Positions 47,180 to 60,978 of a DNA stretch of 64,000 bases are shown here, in pieces (the stretch's first letter is position 1; each line of letters starts with the position of its first letter). Under the pieces are notes generated by a model. It was not told where the DNA came from. It saw nothing but the letters and a program-made list of their open reading frames with translations, and made no database searches. The translations under genes were made by a program, and so were the position numbers. This DNA comes from Plectrocnemia conspersa (lineage: Eukaryota; Arthropoda; Insecta; Trichoptera; Polycentropodidae), in the NCBI GenBank assembly GCA_009617715.1, contig VTFK01000011.1, positions 310,001 through 374,000 of the forward strand, in the 5' to 3' direction.

Positions 47180-47310
47180 AACCGGTCAAAGAAATCGAAA
47201 TCTGGGACACGACTTGGCTATACTATAAAGAATCTCGATAGACCGGTTTGCGCGAAAGACGAGTTTCGTACTTTGATACAGCGGTTTCGCCGCTCGATTT
47301 GACACCGGTT
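47180..47310. promoter_or_regulatory. Cluster of three ACCGGTT motifs (Grainyhead-type)
   Basis: AACCGGTC at 47180, ACCGGTTT at 47242 and ACCGGTT at 47304 fall within 131 bp inside a GC-raised island. Each resembles the AACCGGTT consensus of the epithelial transcription factor Grainyhead. An enhancer role is inferred from spacing and number only. Confidence 0.3.
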
Positions 47311-48059
47311 ACATCAGTGGTCCGGAATGGGTTTCGGACCCTTCCGATTTCAGACTAAACAGATTTCGATCAGAAGAAATCAATCAAAGGTTGATAACAA
47401 CCTTCGGAACAGACAAGGGTGTTTTTGTGACGTGATTCCCATAATAGAATCTCTATTTTGCGTTAAATTTGAAAATAAAATGCTTAAAGTCACCGTAAGA
47501 GTAATGATCACTTGAAGAATCTCTAATAAAGACATTCTCTTATATTTGAAATACATTTGCGTTATTATTTTTTTATATGTCTGGTAGATCAAAATTAGTG
47601 ATTATTATATAATTATAATTTCGATCGATAATCGTAGTTTAGTTTTCTTAGATTTTCCTAATCTAACGGATGAATATTGTTATGATTAATTCAAATCGAG
47701 CTAGGTCGTACATATCAGATATAAAAAAATCTCTTATTTATTTATTATGTTATAATTAGAACTATCTAAATTAGTCACGTTACAATAAACATATACAATA
47801 TTCATTTAATGGATTTTTTATTCCAATGCAAGTGCAGAATTTTTTTCCGGGGCGTTTATTTCTATTCTAAAACAGGATCTATTGTGAATGGTAGAAACGA
47901 GTCGCTTTTAAGATAACTCACTGTTTTGCAAAGTTCATTGTTGCTGGATTTATGCAGCCCAAGATGATTTTGTCAACAGCTAGAGATAATAAGAGCATAA
48001 TAAAATTATTTATATGCAAAACTACCGGACCTTGTACATAAAAGATGAGTCTAGGAAAA

Positions 48060-48790
48060 TTTATCGCTCGCAATTCACCGTCAGCAATTAATAGCTAGCA
48101 ACTGCATAGGCATTTTATAACCTACAAATGATCGCTAGCATGGTTTACCGTCTAGAAGCAATGAGATGTGTTTATATAAACTCGATTATTCATTGTTTGA
48201 TTGACGATGTAACGAATGTATTTTTTTTTAATTTTATTTTTTTATAAATTAACGATGTAACAAATGTATTTTTTAAATTTTTTAGTATTTTTTAAATTAA
48301 GCCGTATTTTTTAAATTTTTTAGTATTTTTTAAATTAAGCCGTATTATAATTCTAAAATGTCTATGAAATTCAATTTGACAGTTGAAACGTACATTTTTT
48401 GTTCAATAGTCTGATGAAAGTTCAAAAGCTATAATTATTTTTAAATCTTTCATTAGAACAGGTTTGGGTTTAAACAACAAATTGACGTTTCGCAACTGTT
48501 ACAATGAAGTTATATTTGCAATACTATTAATATAATTTTAGTAACTAGACCAGATAAAATGTATCAGATTTATAATACCACTTTTCAATATCAGTGAAAC
48601 TATTTATTCACTGTGCAGATTGTAAAAAACATTATTAGCAATTTATAGTGACCAATAAATTAATATAAATTATATGTGTTGTCTGGCGATAAAATATACT
48701 AGCGATCATTTATGAGCTATAAATCGTTAATGCAATCAATTGACGCGGTGGTAAATTGCTAGCGGTAAATTGCTGGCTCTTGGAATTATA
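48060..48790. repeat. Inverted-repeat element of about 730 bp
   Basis: The left end at 48060-48160 (with CTACAAATGATCGCTAGCAT) is mirrored at 48680-48790 (with ACTAGCGATCATTTATGAG and GCTAGCGGTAAATTGCTGGC). A second, inner inverted pair at 48385 and 48480 uses the ACGTACATTTT/TTGACGTTTCGCAAC block that also occurs near 16620. No transposase is visible. Confidence 0.55.
48262..48345. repeat. Tandem 39-bp duplication
   Basis: GTATTTTTTAAATTTTTTAG followed by TATTTTTTAAATTAAGCC occurs twice in succession. Simple low-complexity duplication. Confidence 0.8.
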
Positions 48791-50929
48791 ATTATTATAT
48801 AATCACAGTTCCAATCAGTTACTACAGATTAAGTTTTATTTACTTTTCATAATCTCACTGATGAATATTGTGATAAATAATCAAAATAAAATTGGGCTAG
48901 GTCGTGCATTTATTGATTTAATTATGTAATAATAGTTAATTTAAAGTGCAGATCATATATAAATAATCATAATTAAAAAAATTAAGTTATATTACTATAA
49001 TTAAAAAATTAAGACAAATATTGTTGAAGTACATTATTTTTTATTGCTTAATCTAAATGGTAAGTATGACTTTCTGCTATATATAAGAAGTGCCTTCTGT
49101 GATCTCAACTCACTTTATTAATAAAAACATTTTAAATTAGATCAGAATTATCTTGTGGCATTGTACTTGGCTTATTACAGTCGAAGCAAATTTAATTTAG
49201 AACAGTAATATCTGTGGTGATTCCATCAGAAGATTAGATGCATTAAAAAATAAAAATGTTTCAAATGATTGATCCCAACTACCAGAACAGATGGGGTCAG
49301 TTCCGCCGAAGCGATTCGCACAATACGATCTTTATTGTAAATCAATTTCTCAGCAAGGTTTCTTAAACTGCTTCGTGCATAACACAAAGCAGCATAATGC
49401 TCGCCATCAGTGTCAAGTCATCGTGACATTATAACCTTATAAACAGGGGGAATGACCATTGCGAGAGCAGGCTTGGCTATCAAATCCATTCTAGAGACCT
49501 TTTCCTTTCACTGGCATACACCCAGAACTGTCCGATCCCTGTGCTTCAACACTCGAACACACTACGCCCATTATTCTCGGATACTTTCTTGCAAATGTCA
49601 AAATAGCAACCGGCTTCTTTGTACAACAGAGTTGTTTGTTTGCGTGTACCCGGCATCATCGAAAGCGAATGTTTTGCACACTTGATTTATTTTCGTAAGC
49701 AAGTTAGCGCGAAACATTAAATCTATTTCTCGTTAGCTGTACTGTAAATTTAGATTTGGTTTGTTTTGCATTGTTTTGATGGTAATTCATATACAAATAC
49801 AGTAAAGTTTAATATATAAATTCATATCAAATATAAATTACAATTGTATTCATAAAATATTTCGGTAAAATTTACAGAAAAATATATCTGATTGCTTTGA
49901 TTTAAACCAATGATTGTGGTTAATGTTCGAGTAATACTTTCTATCAATGTATACATGATAAGCATATCAAGGTTGCGGTGTTGATAACTATACAATTTCC
50001 GCAAAATTAAACAAAATTCATCTCTTTACTATTTATATGTAAGGCAATTTCGATATTTTTCTAAAAAAACGGTTGAACAGATTTGATACTGGTTTTTACG
50101 TTATATTTTATAATGATGTAAAAATGTTCTGACCTATATTTTGATCCTGTACAACATATGTTATATTAATACATTGCGCAATCAATCATGACTCCTATCA
50201 GCGTGACTGTAATCATATTTCAAAAGAAACATGGTTACATATTATAGTTCTTATCTTCCATAAATTTCATACATATTGTAGTATAGAAATATTAAATTCC
50301 TCGATTGAGTACTTACAGTTAAATTAAATTACTATTTTATTTTGAGTTATTCAGAGACAGCGATGTAATAAGAAAATATTTATTAAATTAATTATTCTTT
50401 ATTATCAATGCAAAAAAATTAACCCAATCGCGAGGCATACGAAGAAGGGGAGAGAATTCATTTGGCTACAAGCTAGGCGGCACTTTTGCAACACTGACGT
50501 GGCAGTGGCGAGAGAAATATTTTTGGATGACCACGATGGGAAAACGACGACTGACGTCGCCTCATTCGCCGATCTCATTCATTATATTTAATAACTATAT
50601 ACATTTAACCTATAAGCTGTTTAATTACCACAGGTAACCATCCATTCTGAAGAAAATAAATAAACACATTTTTCAACAATACATAAATGTAGCATAATTA
50701 CAAATAAAATTCGCAATTTGTGACGAAATTTGCTACGAAAATATAAGTACTGCTCTCAAAAATAAATTTCCAATATAAATTTAAGTTACTCATACTTTTC
50801 TAAGATATTTGGTTACTAAATAACCCTTCGATAGACTGATGAGTTATTTTAGTAGAAGGAAAATGATTTTAAAATGTAGTATACTATTTTATAGCTCTGA
50901 TAGAAATCCGGATATCCATTTTCAGTCAT

Positions 50930-51240
50930 CGTGCCTCTTATAGAGGTAGTAATTGCTCACCAGTTTCATTAATTTTAATCTCCATATGGGATTCAAACCC
51001 AGGTCTATCAGGCCAATAATAAAATATTTATACTACTCAGATACAGATCCCGAGGCTTGGTACGTAAGAAATCTGCACCCACGGAGAGATGACCTCCTCA
51101 GAAAGCCGCTTCGTGCAGCTCTACATAGCGCGTTGTCGAGGGTTTGCACCCTCATATACCATACCTCGTATATATTTATAATTAAATTTTTCAATAAATG
51201 TTTTTTCTGTGTCTCCACCAGAAACCTTATGATCCCGAAA
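50930..51240 (-). repeat. Possible tRNA-derived SINE
   Basis: On the minus strand GGGTTTGAATCCC (51005-50993) matches a Pol III B box (tRNA T-loop), and about 40 bases upstream TATCTGAGTAGTATAA resembles an A box. A GC-raised body upstream (with CTCCGTGGGTGCAGATTTC) would be atypical for a tRNA gene, and no cloverleaf closes. A SINE fits better than a tRNA, but I see no second copy here. Confidence 0.3.
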
Positions 51241-51639
51241 AAATATTATTTATTTATTATTATAAGTGCTTCTATTTTTATCAAAGAGGGGCGGAGAAAG
51301 AGTAAATAACATTTTTATTGTATTAAAAAAATCAGTCGGAATATTATTAATAAAAGTCAACGTATATAAATATTACATTTTCAGTGTCAGAGCCTATAAT
51401 GGATTTGCAAAACTTAAATATAGCATTAAAATGACACTTTTATTCTAATCTTGCAAGAATTGATTAAAATACTTATTTTTATATGTAAATTATTAAATAA
51501 AAATGATAATAATTTTTTTATATAATAAACACTCATCGTTTCCGGACGACAATACATATTATTTAATATCGATTTTTGTATATTACAAGTTTGATTCGTG
51601 TAATCACTTATTTTTATATACATCCGCTGATTTAAAAAA

Positions 51640-51750
51640 TCTTCGGTTGTAATATAACAGGCGTAAGCCCAATGCGTTACAACGGGTAAAATCAAACATA
51701 AGTATTAACCACTAGTCTGAAAGTCTGGGAATTAGTGACATCTATATAAT
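51640..51750. repeat. Dispersed repeat family C, copy 2
   Basis: Contains CAATGCGTTACAACGGGTAA and GTGACATCTATATAATTAAT, the same core as at 38795-38970 and 53885-53975. Confidence 0.6.
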
Positions 51751-52054
51751 TAATTAATTATGTATTTTAATATTATAATTAATTTTATAGACATACTTAT
51801 TATATATAATATACACGTTACTGGCTTATAACCATTTTCATGTTTTCAGTTTGTAATTAGCTACAATTTAATGAAAAATAAAAATTTAAGGCAAATAAAA
51901 ATGTAAGACATACTAAAAATATAAAATTTACTAGTTTGATTAAAAAATAAGAATATAAAACAAACATTTTAATGGGAAAAATTAAAAAACATTGTAAATT
52001 AAAATGATATATATATAATATATATATTATAATTTACAATACTTCGCAGCTAGG

Positions 52055-52255
52055 GACAACTGTGGAGAATCGGACCTGTGGTTTCTGGGTTATCAGTCTA
52101 AGCCTTACGCGTGTATTTTGAGTACAGAGATGATTGTAAAAAATACTAAATCATTAGGAGGTATTTTTTTCGACAAAAAAGTGACACCAAAAGATAAATC
52201 TAAATGTGTGTATGTCACAGAAAATAATATTGTAAGCAAATGGTATTTTAAATAA
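52055..52255 (+). other. Orphan exon-like open frame (CGESDLWFLGYQ...)
   Basis: A frame open from 52019 to TAA at 52253-52255. It reads RDNCGESDLWFLGYQSKPYA, then STEMIVKNTKSLGGIFFDKK and DKSKCVYVTENN, which is balanced protein-like composition in an AT-rich desert. A splice acceptor (ACTTCGCAG) sits at its left edge and GTAAGC at 52232 could be a donor; AATAAA follows at 52280-52290. No ATG opens it, so it would be an internal or terminal exon. I do not recognise the family. Confidence 0.35.
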
Positions 52256-53884
52256 TTTAATAAGTCGTAAAAATATAATAAATAAAATCAGAAGTGTTTC
52301 TAAAACATTTGTTTTATATTTAAATAATATTATTAAATACGTATTATTAAGTATGCAAATAAATATATAAATGTATGCTTCATTAAAAATAGGTTAAGAA
52401 ATTCACACTCAAGAAAACCGTTTAAGTCAAACCTTTCAATAAATGCCACGGAAATCTATACGTTATAGTCAATTCTGGTATCTCTCGCTAATATAGCGCT
52501 GGTCATTCAGAGTAATTGCATTCGAAGAGTTTTTTATGCATTATTTTTTTATTTAATTTACTGTCTAACTCGAGAGAACGGTCGACATTCACCTGGTTCT
52601 GTTTCTTGCCATTTAGTCCGGTGATTGATCGAACAAACCGAGTTATCAGAGCGGAGCTTTACGAAGATTCCTCTTTTTGTGCAAAAAACTAATCACGCAC
52701 CGATCGAGCACGACGATTTAATTAGTTTTTCTTCCAGACATCGACCCAAAAATCCATACAAGAAAATCCTCTAAATGTGTACATATATAATCAGAACCAC
52801 ACTGAATGATTAATACAAAAAAAAAAACATTTAAATCGACTTTAAATATAGGGAATAATTATTTAAATACTTTAGAAAGTTAAATATAGGTAATTAAATT
52901 CGTTAAATAGGGTTTTAAGAAAGAATGACTTCGAATATATAGCGAGAGATCAGAATCAACTCAAATCATCTACTGTATCACATATATGGTGAGCTATGCC
53001 ACAAGAGAAAGAAATTGGCGGATGAGTTAACACTGCCAAATTGGATCCACTACACTTTTGGATAGTTTACCATTTTCGACGATTAGGTGCGACTTCCTTG
53101 CTGACACGCGATAACGTGACACACATTTTAATACTGGATATCCTGTCAGGATGCTTCCGTTTGATATCCCATGAATGAACGCGTGTATCAAATAAGGCGT
53201 AAGCAATATCATAGTATTTTTCTCATACGAATCTCCTATTCAGTTATTGCCTCATTAAGTCAGTAGCTTATGGTTATGACTGGCATGAAATCGCTAATGC
53301 TACAAATTTGCCGGCGATTCGGTATCCGGGCATGCATTAAAATAAAAACATCGAAATGGATTCGATTCATGATTGAAGACGGATTGCACAAGGTCGTTTA
53401 TGGTATAATGACAGCACGAGTTTATATGTAGGGGAATTCGTTTTTGGGATAGTCGTGACGGTGCACGATATTAAAGGTAATAAGGAGATAAGTTGCATTT
53501 TTTTCAACCACTATAAACGTTAACCAAAAAACGAACGTTAATGTTCGTTTCAATTTTAAGATGTTCTAATCACGACAAAGGCGCGATGGTGCTTTGTAAT
53601 TTGCATGCAATTTAGAACAAAGCAAGTGGGCATATTAACGGCGATAAAGACTATGAGTGCTATAAATGATTATTGTTCAATCACTGACGAATGTCAAGGC
53701 TCCATTCACCTGATTATTGAATAAATATTTGAATCGATAACAATAACGCAATGATCATGCAATTTTTTAATATAAATTGTATTAACTAAAAGTTTTTTAT
53801 GCCTCAGTATCATATTACAATGTCCTTGAAAAATCGAAAGTATGATACGAGTAGATTAATTAAGAAAAATCCAGAGAATTTATT

Positions 53885-54060
53885 GTAAATCTTCATTAAA
53901 AAATGACATGGATTAGTGAAATGCGTTACAACAGGGTAAACACAATCAACCCCTTCTAATAAAAAGTGACATATATTTAATTAATTAAAAACTAGTACCA
54001 CCTAGCCCGATTTTATTTTAATTATTCAATATCCGTGAGATTGGGAAAATATAGGAAAGT
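53885..54060. repeat. Dispersed repeat family C, copy 3
   Basis: AAATGCGTTACAACAGGGTA then AACACAATCAACCCCTTCT and CCTAGCCCGATTTTATTTTA, in the same order as at 38795-39245. Confidence 0.65.
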
Positions 54061-54167
54061 CTAATTTAAAATTATATAGTACCTAATCATTAATTCACAT
54101 CATTATATTCTTCATTTCGCCTCCTCCAAGAATATTTTTAATTGATTTTCCAAGTTTAAACAGGCAC

Positions 54168-54190
54168 GCCCAAACCCCCCCCCCCCTCCC
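54168..54190. repeat. Poly-C tract
   Basis: A run of C residues with one T interruption, in an AT-rich context. Likely unstable; no function inferred. Confidence 0.85.
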
Positions 54191-54559
54191 GCCAACCATA
54201 TTAGCAACACATTACATTTAAAACATGAGCTGATAAACATTAAAAAATCATACACCATTACTACTTTACCAGCAATTATATTTCGCAACTAATTTTGAAA
54301 TTTATAGTAATTCAATTTAACTACGAGCATTTTAAAATTTTAAGTAACTCAAAGTAACTACATAGTGGTTGTTTATTATATTATAAGTATTTATTAAATT
54401 TAAGCATTTATGAGCCAAAAAATAATAGATTAATGCTGAAAAAAAAACAGCTGCGAAAACAACTGTATGGTAACCACAGAACAAAGAATAATAGTAGTTA
54501 AGCAAAATGTGCATAAAAGAGCGATGAAGTACAGAGAGAATTTTTTGAATGAAATGTTA

Positions 54560-54660
54560 CGCCTTTATTTTGATTTTTTGGCGCCCCTTTGGAGCTGGCG
54601 CCCGAGGCGACTGCCTGTGCAAGCTGGCCCTATCGCATGAAAGGGCCAGGGCTTCTGTAT
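54560..54660. mobile_element. hAT-type terminal fragment (GGGCCAGCTTGC...GGCGCC)
   Basis: On the minus strand TAGGGCCAGCTTGCACAGGC is followed by CGCCTCGGGCGCC and GGGGCGCC. Such 'GGGCC...GGCGCCC' ends are typical of a group of ZBED-type hAT elements. No transposase or second end was found; a GGGGGCCTTAT stretch at 54980 may be related. Confidence 0.4.
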
Positions 54661-56638
54661 TATTCGACACTTTTCACAGTGGAAATAAGGTTTTTGAGAC
54701 GCCCAATTTAAACATGGCTGCACAAAATCTACCTATATTTATTAAGTCATAAGAAGCTTTAAAATCAATATATGCAACTCGATACTGAAATATTGAATCA
54801 AAAATGGATGATGTATTCAAATATTATTTATTATTATAAATTATTTAAATAATTAGTACAAAAATCAATTAAATGACAGTAAAATAATATTTGATTATAA
54901 AATAATTATTGATTAATAATGGTTTTTGTAAAGAAGCAAAGTTGTTATTAATAATTGTCTCACGATTATTATTGAAAGCGAGGGGGCCTTATATTTTTTT
55001 GTTAAAACAATTGGAAATATCAATTCTAAGCTAAGCTCGAAATTTCAACGGACAATTAAAGAGAAATTATTTAATCGTATAAACCAGATAATGATGTCAT
55101 TAATTAAATATTTGCAAAATTCAAAATCTTTCATCAGTCAATAAAAGAATAACTTATTTAGTTATTCTTTAAAATGCGTAAATAAATTATTTGCAGATAA
55201 ATTACAAGAACCCTAGTGATTGAATTAGATTATTAGAAACCATTGAAGAAATTTATCATTGAATTAACAAAATACAAATTTTCTTGTTAACTTGGGCATG
55301 AACACTCGAACATTGATTCACATTGCGTAATCAGTAGTGATCGCGAAACAAGCGCCGAATAATCATATAAGAATAGTTTTAATCAGAATGAACGCTGTTC
55401 CCCCGTGAAGTAGTCCATTGCGACTAAATTTCTAAGGATCAAACTCTTTAAGTGGTTCCCGCTAAGAAGCAATTTATTAGTGCAAAAAATTATATTTTAT
55501 ATTATGTTTACTGTATAACATTTTTAATATGGACAAATAAGCATTACTTCAAAGACCATTTATGCTAAAATTAGTAGCTATAATAGCAATAACCATAAAA
55601 ATAAAATTGTCCATATATACAATGCACAGTTATAAAACACCCAAAAAGGGCGATAAATTATCTGTGTGCAATTAATTAATTTATAGTTACATCGTAAACG
55701 CGTGCAACAAAAATTCTATGTGTTCGACACAGCATGAAACGTAAACGATTTTCTATATATGGCAAAATGGCGTGCGATGGTACAATATTTTTTTATTCGC
55801 ATTATCGTAAAACACGAGTGTGCAGTTGCATATTGATAATATCGTAATGAACATAAAAACAAATATATTTCGAATGCTTCGTTTGCAGTGAAATGCTTTT
55901 AATTCAACGATTTCTAATCGATTATTCGTTTGGTGCTGAAGCAACGAAAGTCATTAATTGATGATGCGTTTAATTTTTATTGTTTACTTGTTTATTTGAT
56001 TAGAAAATTCTATATGAAAGAAATATGCTCAGCTGTAATTATTACATGCTTTAAAACTCTCTCTCGGTAAGCCTCGAAAGCTCAAAGGATCGGTCGCCTT
56101 TAATCAGGGCTTTGCACAGGTAAATTGGGTCGCCGAGTAATTATGGAGTTTTATGTATGTTAATTATGATTAGATTCTTTTTAAGTTGCCATGAAAAAGT
56201 ACATACTAATAAAAAAAATATGAGGTTAAAATATAAACAATCGAGACGGCTAACTTTTGTAGCAAAAAAGATAGAATAGTGTTATTTACAACACGTAAAG
56301 CAAATTTATAAATGATCTAGATATAATGATGATTATGCCAAAGGGTATGATTTGCTTTTTCTAAGAATCATATAATGCATACTCCTACAAATAATCCGCA
56401 TACAAACAAAGTATATTTACAGGCGTATGAAACAGGCTAATAAATTATGTACGATATACGATGTTCGCGATTAAACGAATACACATGTGCCACCACATAC
56501 ATACGTTTTTTACGACCCATTTTTCCAATTACTGTGTTTGTGCGCACTGAGCGAAATAATTCAATTCATTTCGCCAACCCCTGAAATGAAATTTATTGCT
56601 ATGAAACTATTTTCATATGAGCATTCCCGTTACGTTTC

Positions 56639-56783
56639 TTATGCCCGTGCAGAGAGGAATTCCTCTTCGTCCGGTGGTCTTTGTCCTTGCACCGCGCATT
56701 CCTGCAAATCTCCATACATCGACGGATCCTCGTCTTTTGTCAATCTTCTTCTACTTCTTAGTTTATGGTATAGTTGTATTAAA
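56639..56783 (-). other. Orphan exon-like open frame, minus strand
   Basis: From a possible acceptor (CTTTTCAAAG) at 56784 the minus strand reads LIQLYHKLRSRRRLTKDEDP then SMYGDLQECAVQGQRPPDEE and ends EFLSARA at a stop. The charged, varied composition is more protein-like than the longer plus-strand frames over the same bases, which look like its shadows. It could be a terminal exon of a gene whose other exons lie to the right. Family unknown. Confidence 0.35.
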
Positions 56784-59700
56784 CTTTGAAAAGATGGACG
56801 GTCAATGGCGGCGATTTATCTCGGAAGGAATTCGGACTCGTTCTTCTTTTGTGCAAGACTATGGCACTATATTCTTTCTTTGACGTTTGACGGAAACGCT
56901 TGTGTCATCAAATGACGTAAAAATGCTTTGAACACACATATTACATCGACGTAGCAGTGCTATATATTTATAAATTATTAATTTACTTCCATTTAAATTA
57001 CAGCAAAAGCTTAAGCTCCTTCAATTTATAAAAAAAATGTTTTATAAGACATGTCTGTATGAATACATATTATGTTTAAATATTAAAAACTGCTCTTAAG
57101 ACAACTATAAAATATTGCATCTAATGTTCGTCTCAATAAAACTCATGTATGTTTAAGCATTTCAGATTTATCCACATAATTACTACTCAATATAAAAGGA
57201 TAAATTTAATTACGTTGTTAATTGATGTTAATAAAAAAAGTATAATTAATTTAATAAAAATAAAATTATTATAATGGCACAATTAAAAATAGCTTTAAAA
57301 TATTAAAAAAATGTATTTGCCGTAATTTAAAAATATTTATTTGCAAAAAACTAGCTAAATTATACGCAATGGGCTTTTAATTGATTGCATATTTTTTGCA
57401 TTTGGAACGTAAAATTGATTATTTAAAATTGTTCCAAAAAATTTTATTTGTTTGGCAAACGGTTGCCACATTTATTTATTAAAAAAAACTTTTTCTTTCT
57501 ACATAATTTACAATGAGTAGTAATACATATGTTAATAAAAACAGTTTTTCTATTTACGCTTATTAGAGTATTTTTTTTAAACATTACCAGCAAAATAAAT
57601 TTTAGATTAAATATTAGTTACTATTCCATAAAAAATGTACATATTGTATAGTATAGTAAATCATTGAATTAATTAAAAGTGCTTAAATAATAATTTGCAA
57701 TCAACTTATGTAAACCAAAAAATGCACTAAAAGTAGCTTTGCTGTATATTTTAAAATAATATTTTACATTTTCTTCAATGAAAATACAGAAATATAAACA
57801 TTATTGTTTATTTTTCTTCATTTTCATTAAAGAAAATGATCTTTGAATAATAAATAAATACCTGATAATATCATATATTAATACTTATTTAAATACATAA
57901 TTACTTGTAAATATCACATAAAAAATCAATATAATATTGGTAATTCAATTTTAGTTGCAGTAATATTTATATCAAAGTAAATCATGTTATAATATTGGTT
58001 TAGTTTAATTATATTATTAAAAAATGCTGAAATATTTATTTTCAATTCACTTAAGTATACCAAAACGGCGCACTTAAAAGTAGCCCTGCTATATATTTTT
58101 TTTACTTCAAAGCTTATATATGAACTATAAAATAAACGAAGTTGTACTATTTAAAAATGCATTCCGCCGCTCGACGTAAAGCGATTTGAATAACAAATTC
58201 CGAGGAACAGCTTTACCACAGTAAAACGCATCCATTTTATTAGTAAAACTGCCATTGACAAATAATGTCTATGGTTTTTGACATTCATATGCATATCCAC
58301 TCACAACAATTCAGATATTTTGTTTATAAGCAATACTTTACGTCAGAGAAAATCATTAAAATTCAGGTATTGGGTACTACGATCATTTAGTGACAATTTA
58401 GTACTTAAATTAGATTTTCAGAATGACACTTTTGAAATCAAACCTTGGCAGGTACGCTAGGACAACGCTAGGGCTTTGCCGCAAATACAGAATCGACAGA
58501 AACTTAAAAGACTTTAAAGCTGGGGGCTTTATTGATTGAAACTCTAAAGCTAATTTTTATGTAATAAGACATATTTTATATTCCTTATTTTATTTTTTTG
58601 TAAGAATATCTATGCTAGTATTTATAAATATATAATAAAAAAACACTTTATAAAAACATAAAAATAAAATATATTTATCTATTTTTTTTAGCTAAGTTAT
58701 AAAAAAATCATTAAACAAAATGACGCATTTAAAAATAACTAACTGGCTATTATTTTAATACTACATAATAAATCCTAAATATTTTTTTTATGAAACACAT
58801 TTTTATATACAGAAATTAAAAACGTATATAGAAACATGTGTAATAGTAAATATTATTAATTATAAATGCGAAAAAAACAGTGGTTCTGTATATTTTTAGA
58901 ATATTAAAAAGGCAGTTGAAATTATCCCAATATGATCTCATTACAAATAAAAGTGTTTATTATTTTATTTAAATAAAATATTAGGGAAATATATAATATA
59001 TTATAAGACATTTATATGCATAGTATTTTTGTTAAATATGCACAATCCAATATATGTATATAATATGCATATTTTTTGGCAAGAGATATCTTTGAATGTT
59101 TGAGCTGACATAATAACCTAAATATTACATATTATATTTCATACATATGCATATTATGTGAAAACCCTGTTTTATCTTTTTTTGTTACGAAAGACAAGCA
59201 AAGAGCGAATTTCGTGCTTTGAATATAAATGGCATACTGTAGACCTTTTCAGAGGGAATTAGTCTTCGTTTGTGTGGAAATTTGTTGTATTACACACTGA
59301 AAGACCTGAATGAAGTGTTAAAAAATATTTTATTCTTGCGAAAAATATAGTTCCTGCTTATTTGTTACGAATATCAGAACATAAATCAACTCTGAGGATC
59401 TCTTTTAAGTCATTTTTGATTTACGGCCACACAGGGTGAATGCTCACTAATTAATCTCCATCATCTATATGTATACATATATACTCTTTCGGTTCATTTA
59501 CTGGGGATATGGTTCTTCGAAGAACGTTGTTTTTTATTGTCATCTTGAGTTTGTTGACTTTTCGGCGTTCCGGACAGGAAATACGCGAAATACTCACAGT
59601 CAATTTTGTGATATAGATTTTTTATAGATTACACAGCCATAACCGTCGAGAGCAATTTCAGATGAAGCCAAGCATGTTACATAATAATATTTAAGAGTTG

Positions 59701-60727
59701 AGAAAAAATTATCATCGCATCGATTGCGATGCTGCAATACTTGAATGCATATTTCGATCGAACGATTATCTGCGTTAATCATCGGAGCGAATATTTCTTT
59801 AAAATTATATACTTTTTTGATTCTACTGCTTGATATATTTCCGATTTCATTTTGTGCTCCGATTTATGGCCGAAATACATCAAAAGGATATCTTATAGTG
59901 CCTTGTCTTTGGCTTTACGACTCAATAAATCATCGAATCAAAGGGGGAACGTTCGGCATATAAAAACGATTCTAAAATAAGGAGTTTATGGTGACAATAT
60001 TTTTAATACATACACGTGCTGCCTTATAAAAGTGTTTTTCTTCGCATGAGAAAAAATGCGTGTAGTGTATAAATCAATAAGTTTATCAGGTGCGGAAAGG
60101 CGACAGGACAATCTGTTTTCTAAATTTGACAACGATTTATAGAGTTAGACTCGAATTCATAAATAAGGCCAAACTTTCTAACACAACAAATACCCTTTCT
60201 AGCGAATATAAGTTTTATGTGTGAGTAAACTCATAAAAAATACACTAGAGAGGTCAAGAGCAATAAAATGCTTTCACTCTGCAATTTTTATCAATTTGAA
60301 AAGTGATGCTTGGATTAGTGCAAAATTGAAAAAAATATTTTATATACATGATTTATATGTATAAAAAATAATTGAATAAAATTTTTCAATTCAGTTCAAT
60401 ATTAGAAATTAAAATTGTTTTAACAAAACATATATTATGTATTTTTTAAAAAAAATAATTATTTCGTCGCATAAATCCTATATTAATCAATTAAATATTG
60501 ACATCAACCCTTATCGTAGTGTCATTTGATCGACAAGGGTTAACGAGGGTAGATCCTTACTTATGCATTATACTGTATAGGTTAATATAGACTGAATTAT
60601 CTATAACATTATATTGGGATAGAATATGCGTCATTTAAGTCACGCACTCATATTTTTCTACAGCATTCTCAATAACTAAATCCATATAATTTAAATTCTA
60701 TGAGCTTGGAATTAAGAAAATTGAAGT

Positions 60728-60978
60728 TTAACCCTTTGAACGCGGAAAGCGACTAAAGTCGCCCAATTGATTTTTTTATCTCTATGCAAAAATCAGTAAA
60801 AAAAATGTTTTTCAAGAAAAAACTTTTTTTGTGAATAAACATAAAATATCATTTTAAATGAATAAAAATTAAAAAATCAAAACATTAAACACAGTATCAA
60901 AGTAAAATTTGCATTTTTCAAAAAAAAAAAAAAAAAACAATAAAATATTATTTTTGATTAACGTGTTCAAAGGGTTAA
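60728..60978. repeat. TTAA-flanked MITE (piggyBac-like)
   Basis: TTAACCCTTTGAACGCG at the left and CGTGTTCAAAGGGTTAA at the right give inverted ends with a TTAA target duplication, the signature of piggyBac transposition. The 243-bp interior encodes nothing. Confidence 0.75.

Noticed and set aside
49452..49685. 77-residue plus-strand frame
   Set aside because: Lies in a GC-raised island with competing frames on the other strand and no splice sites of note.
51000..51070. A possible tRNA gene from the GGGTTTGAATCCC box
   Set aside because: No acceptor stem or anticodon arm closes around it; a SINE B box is more likely.
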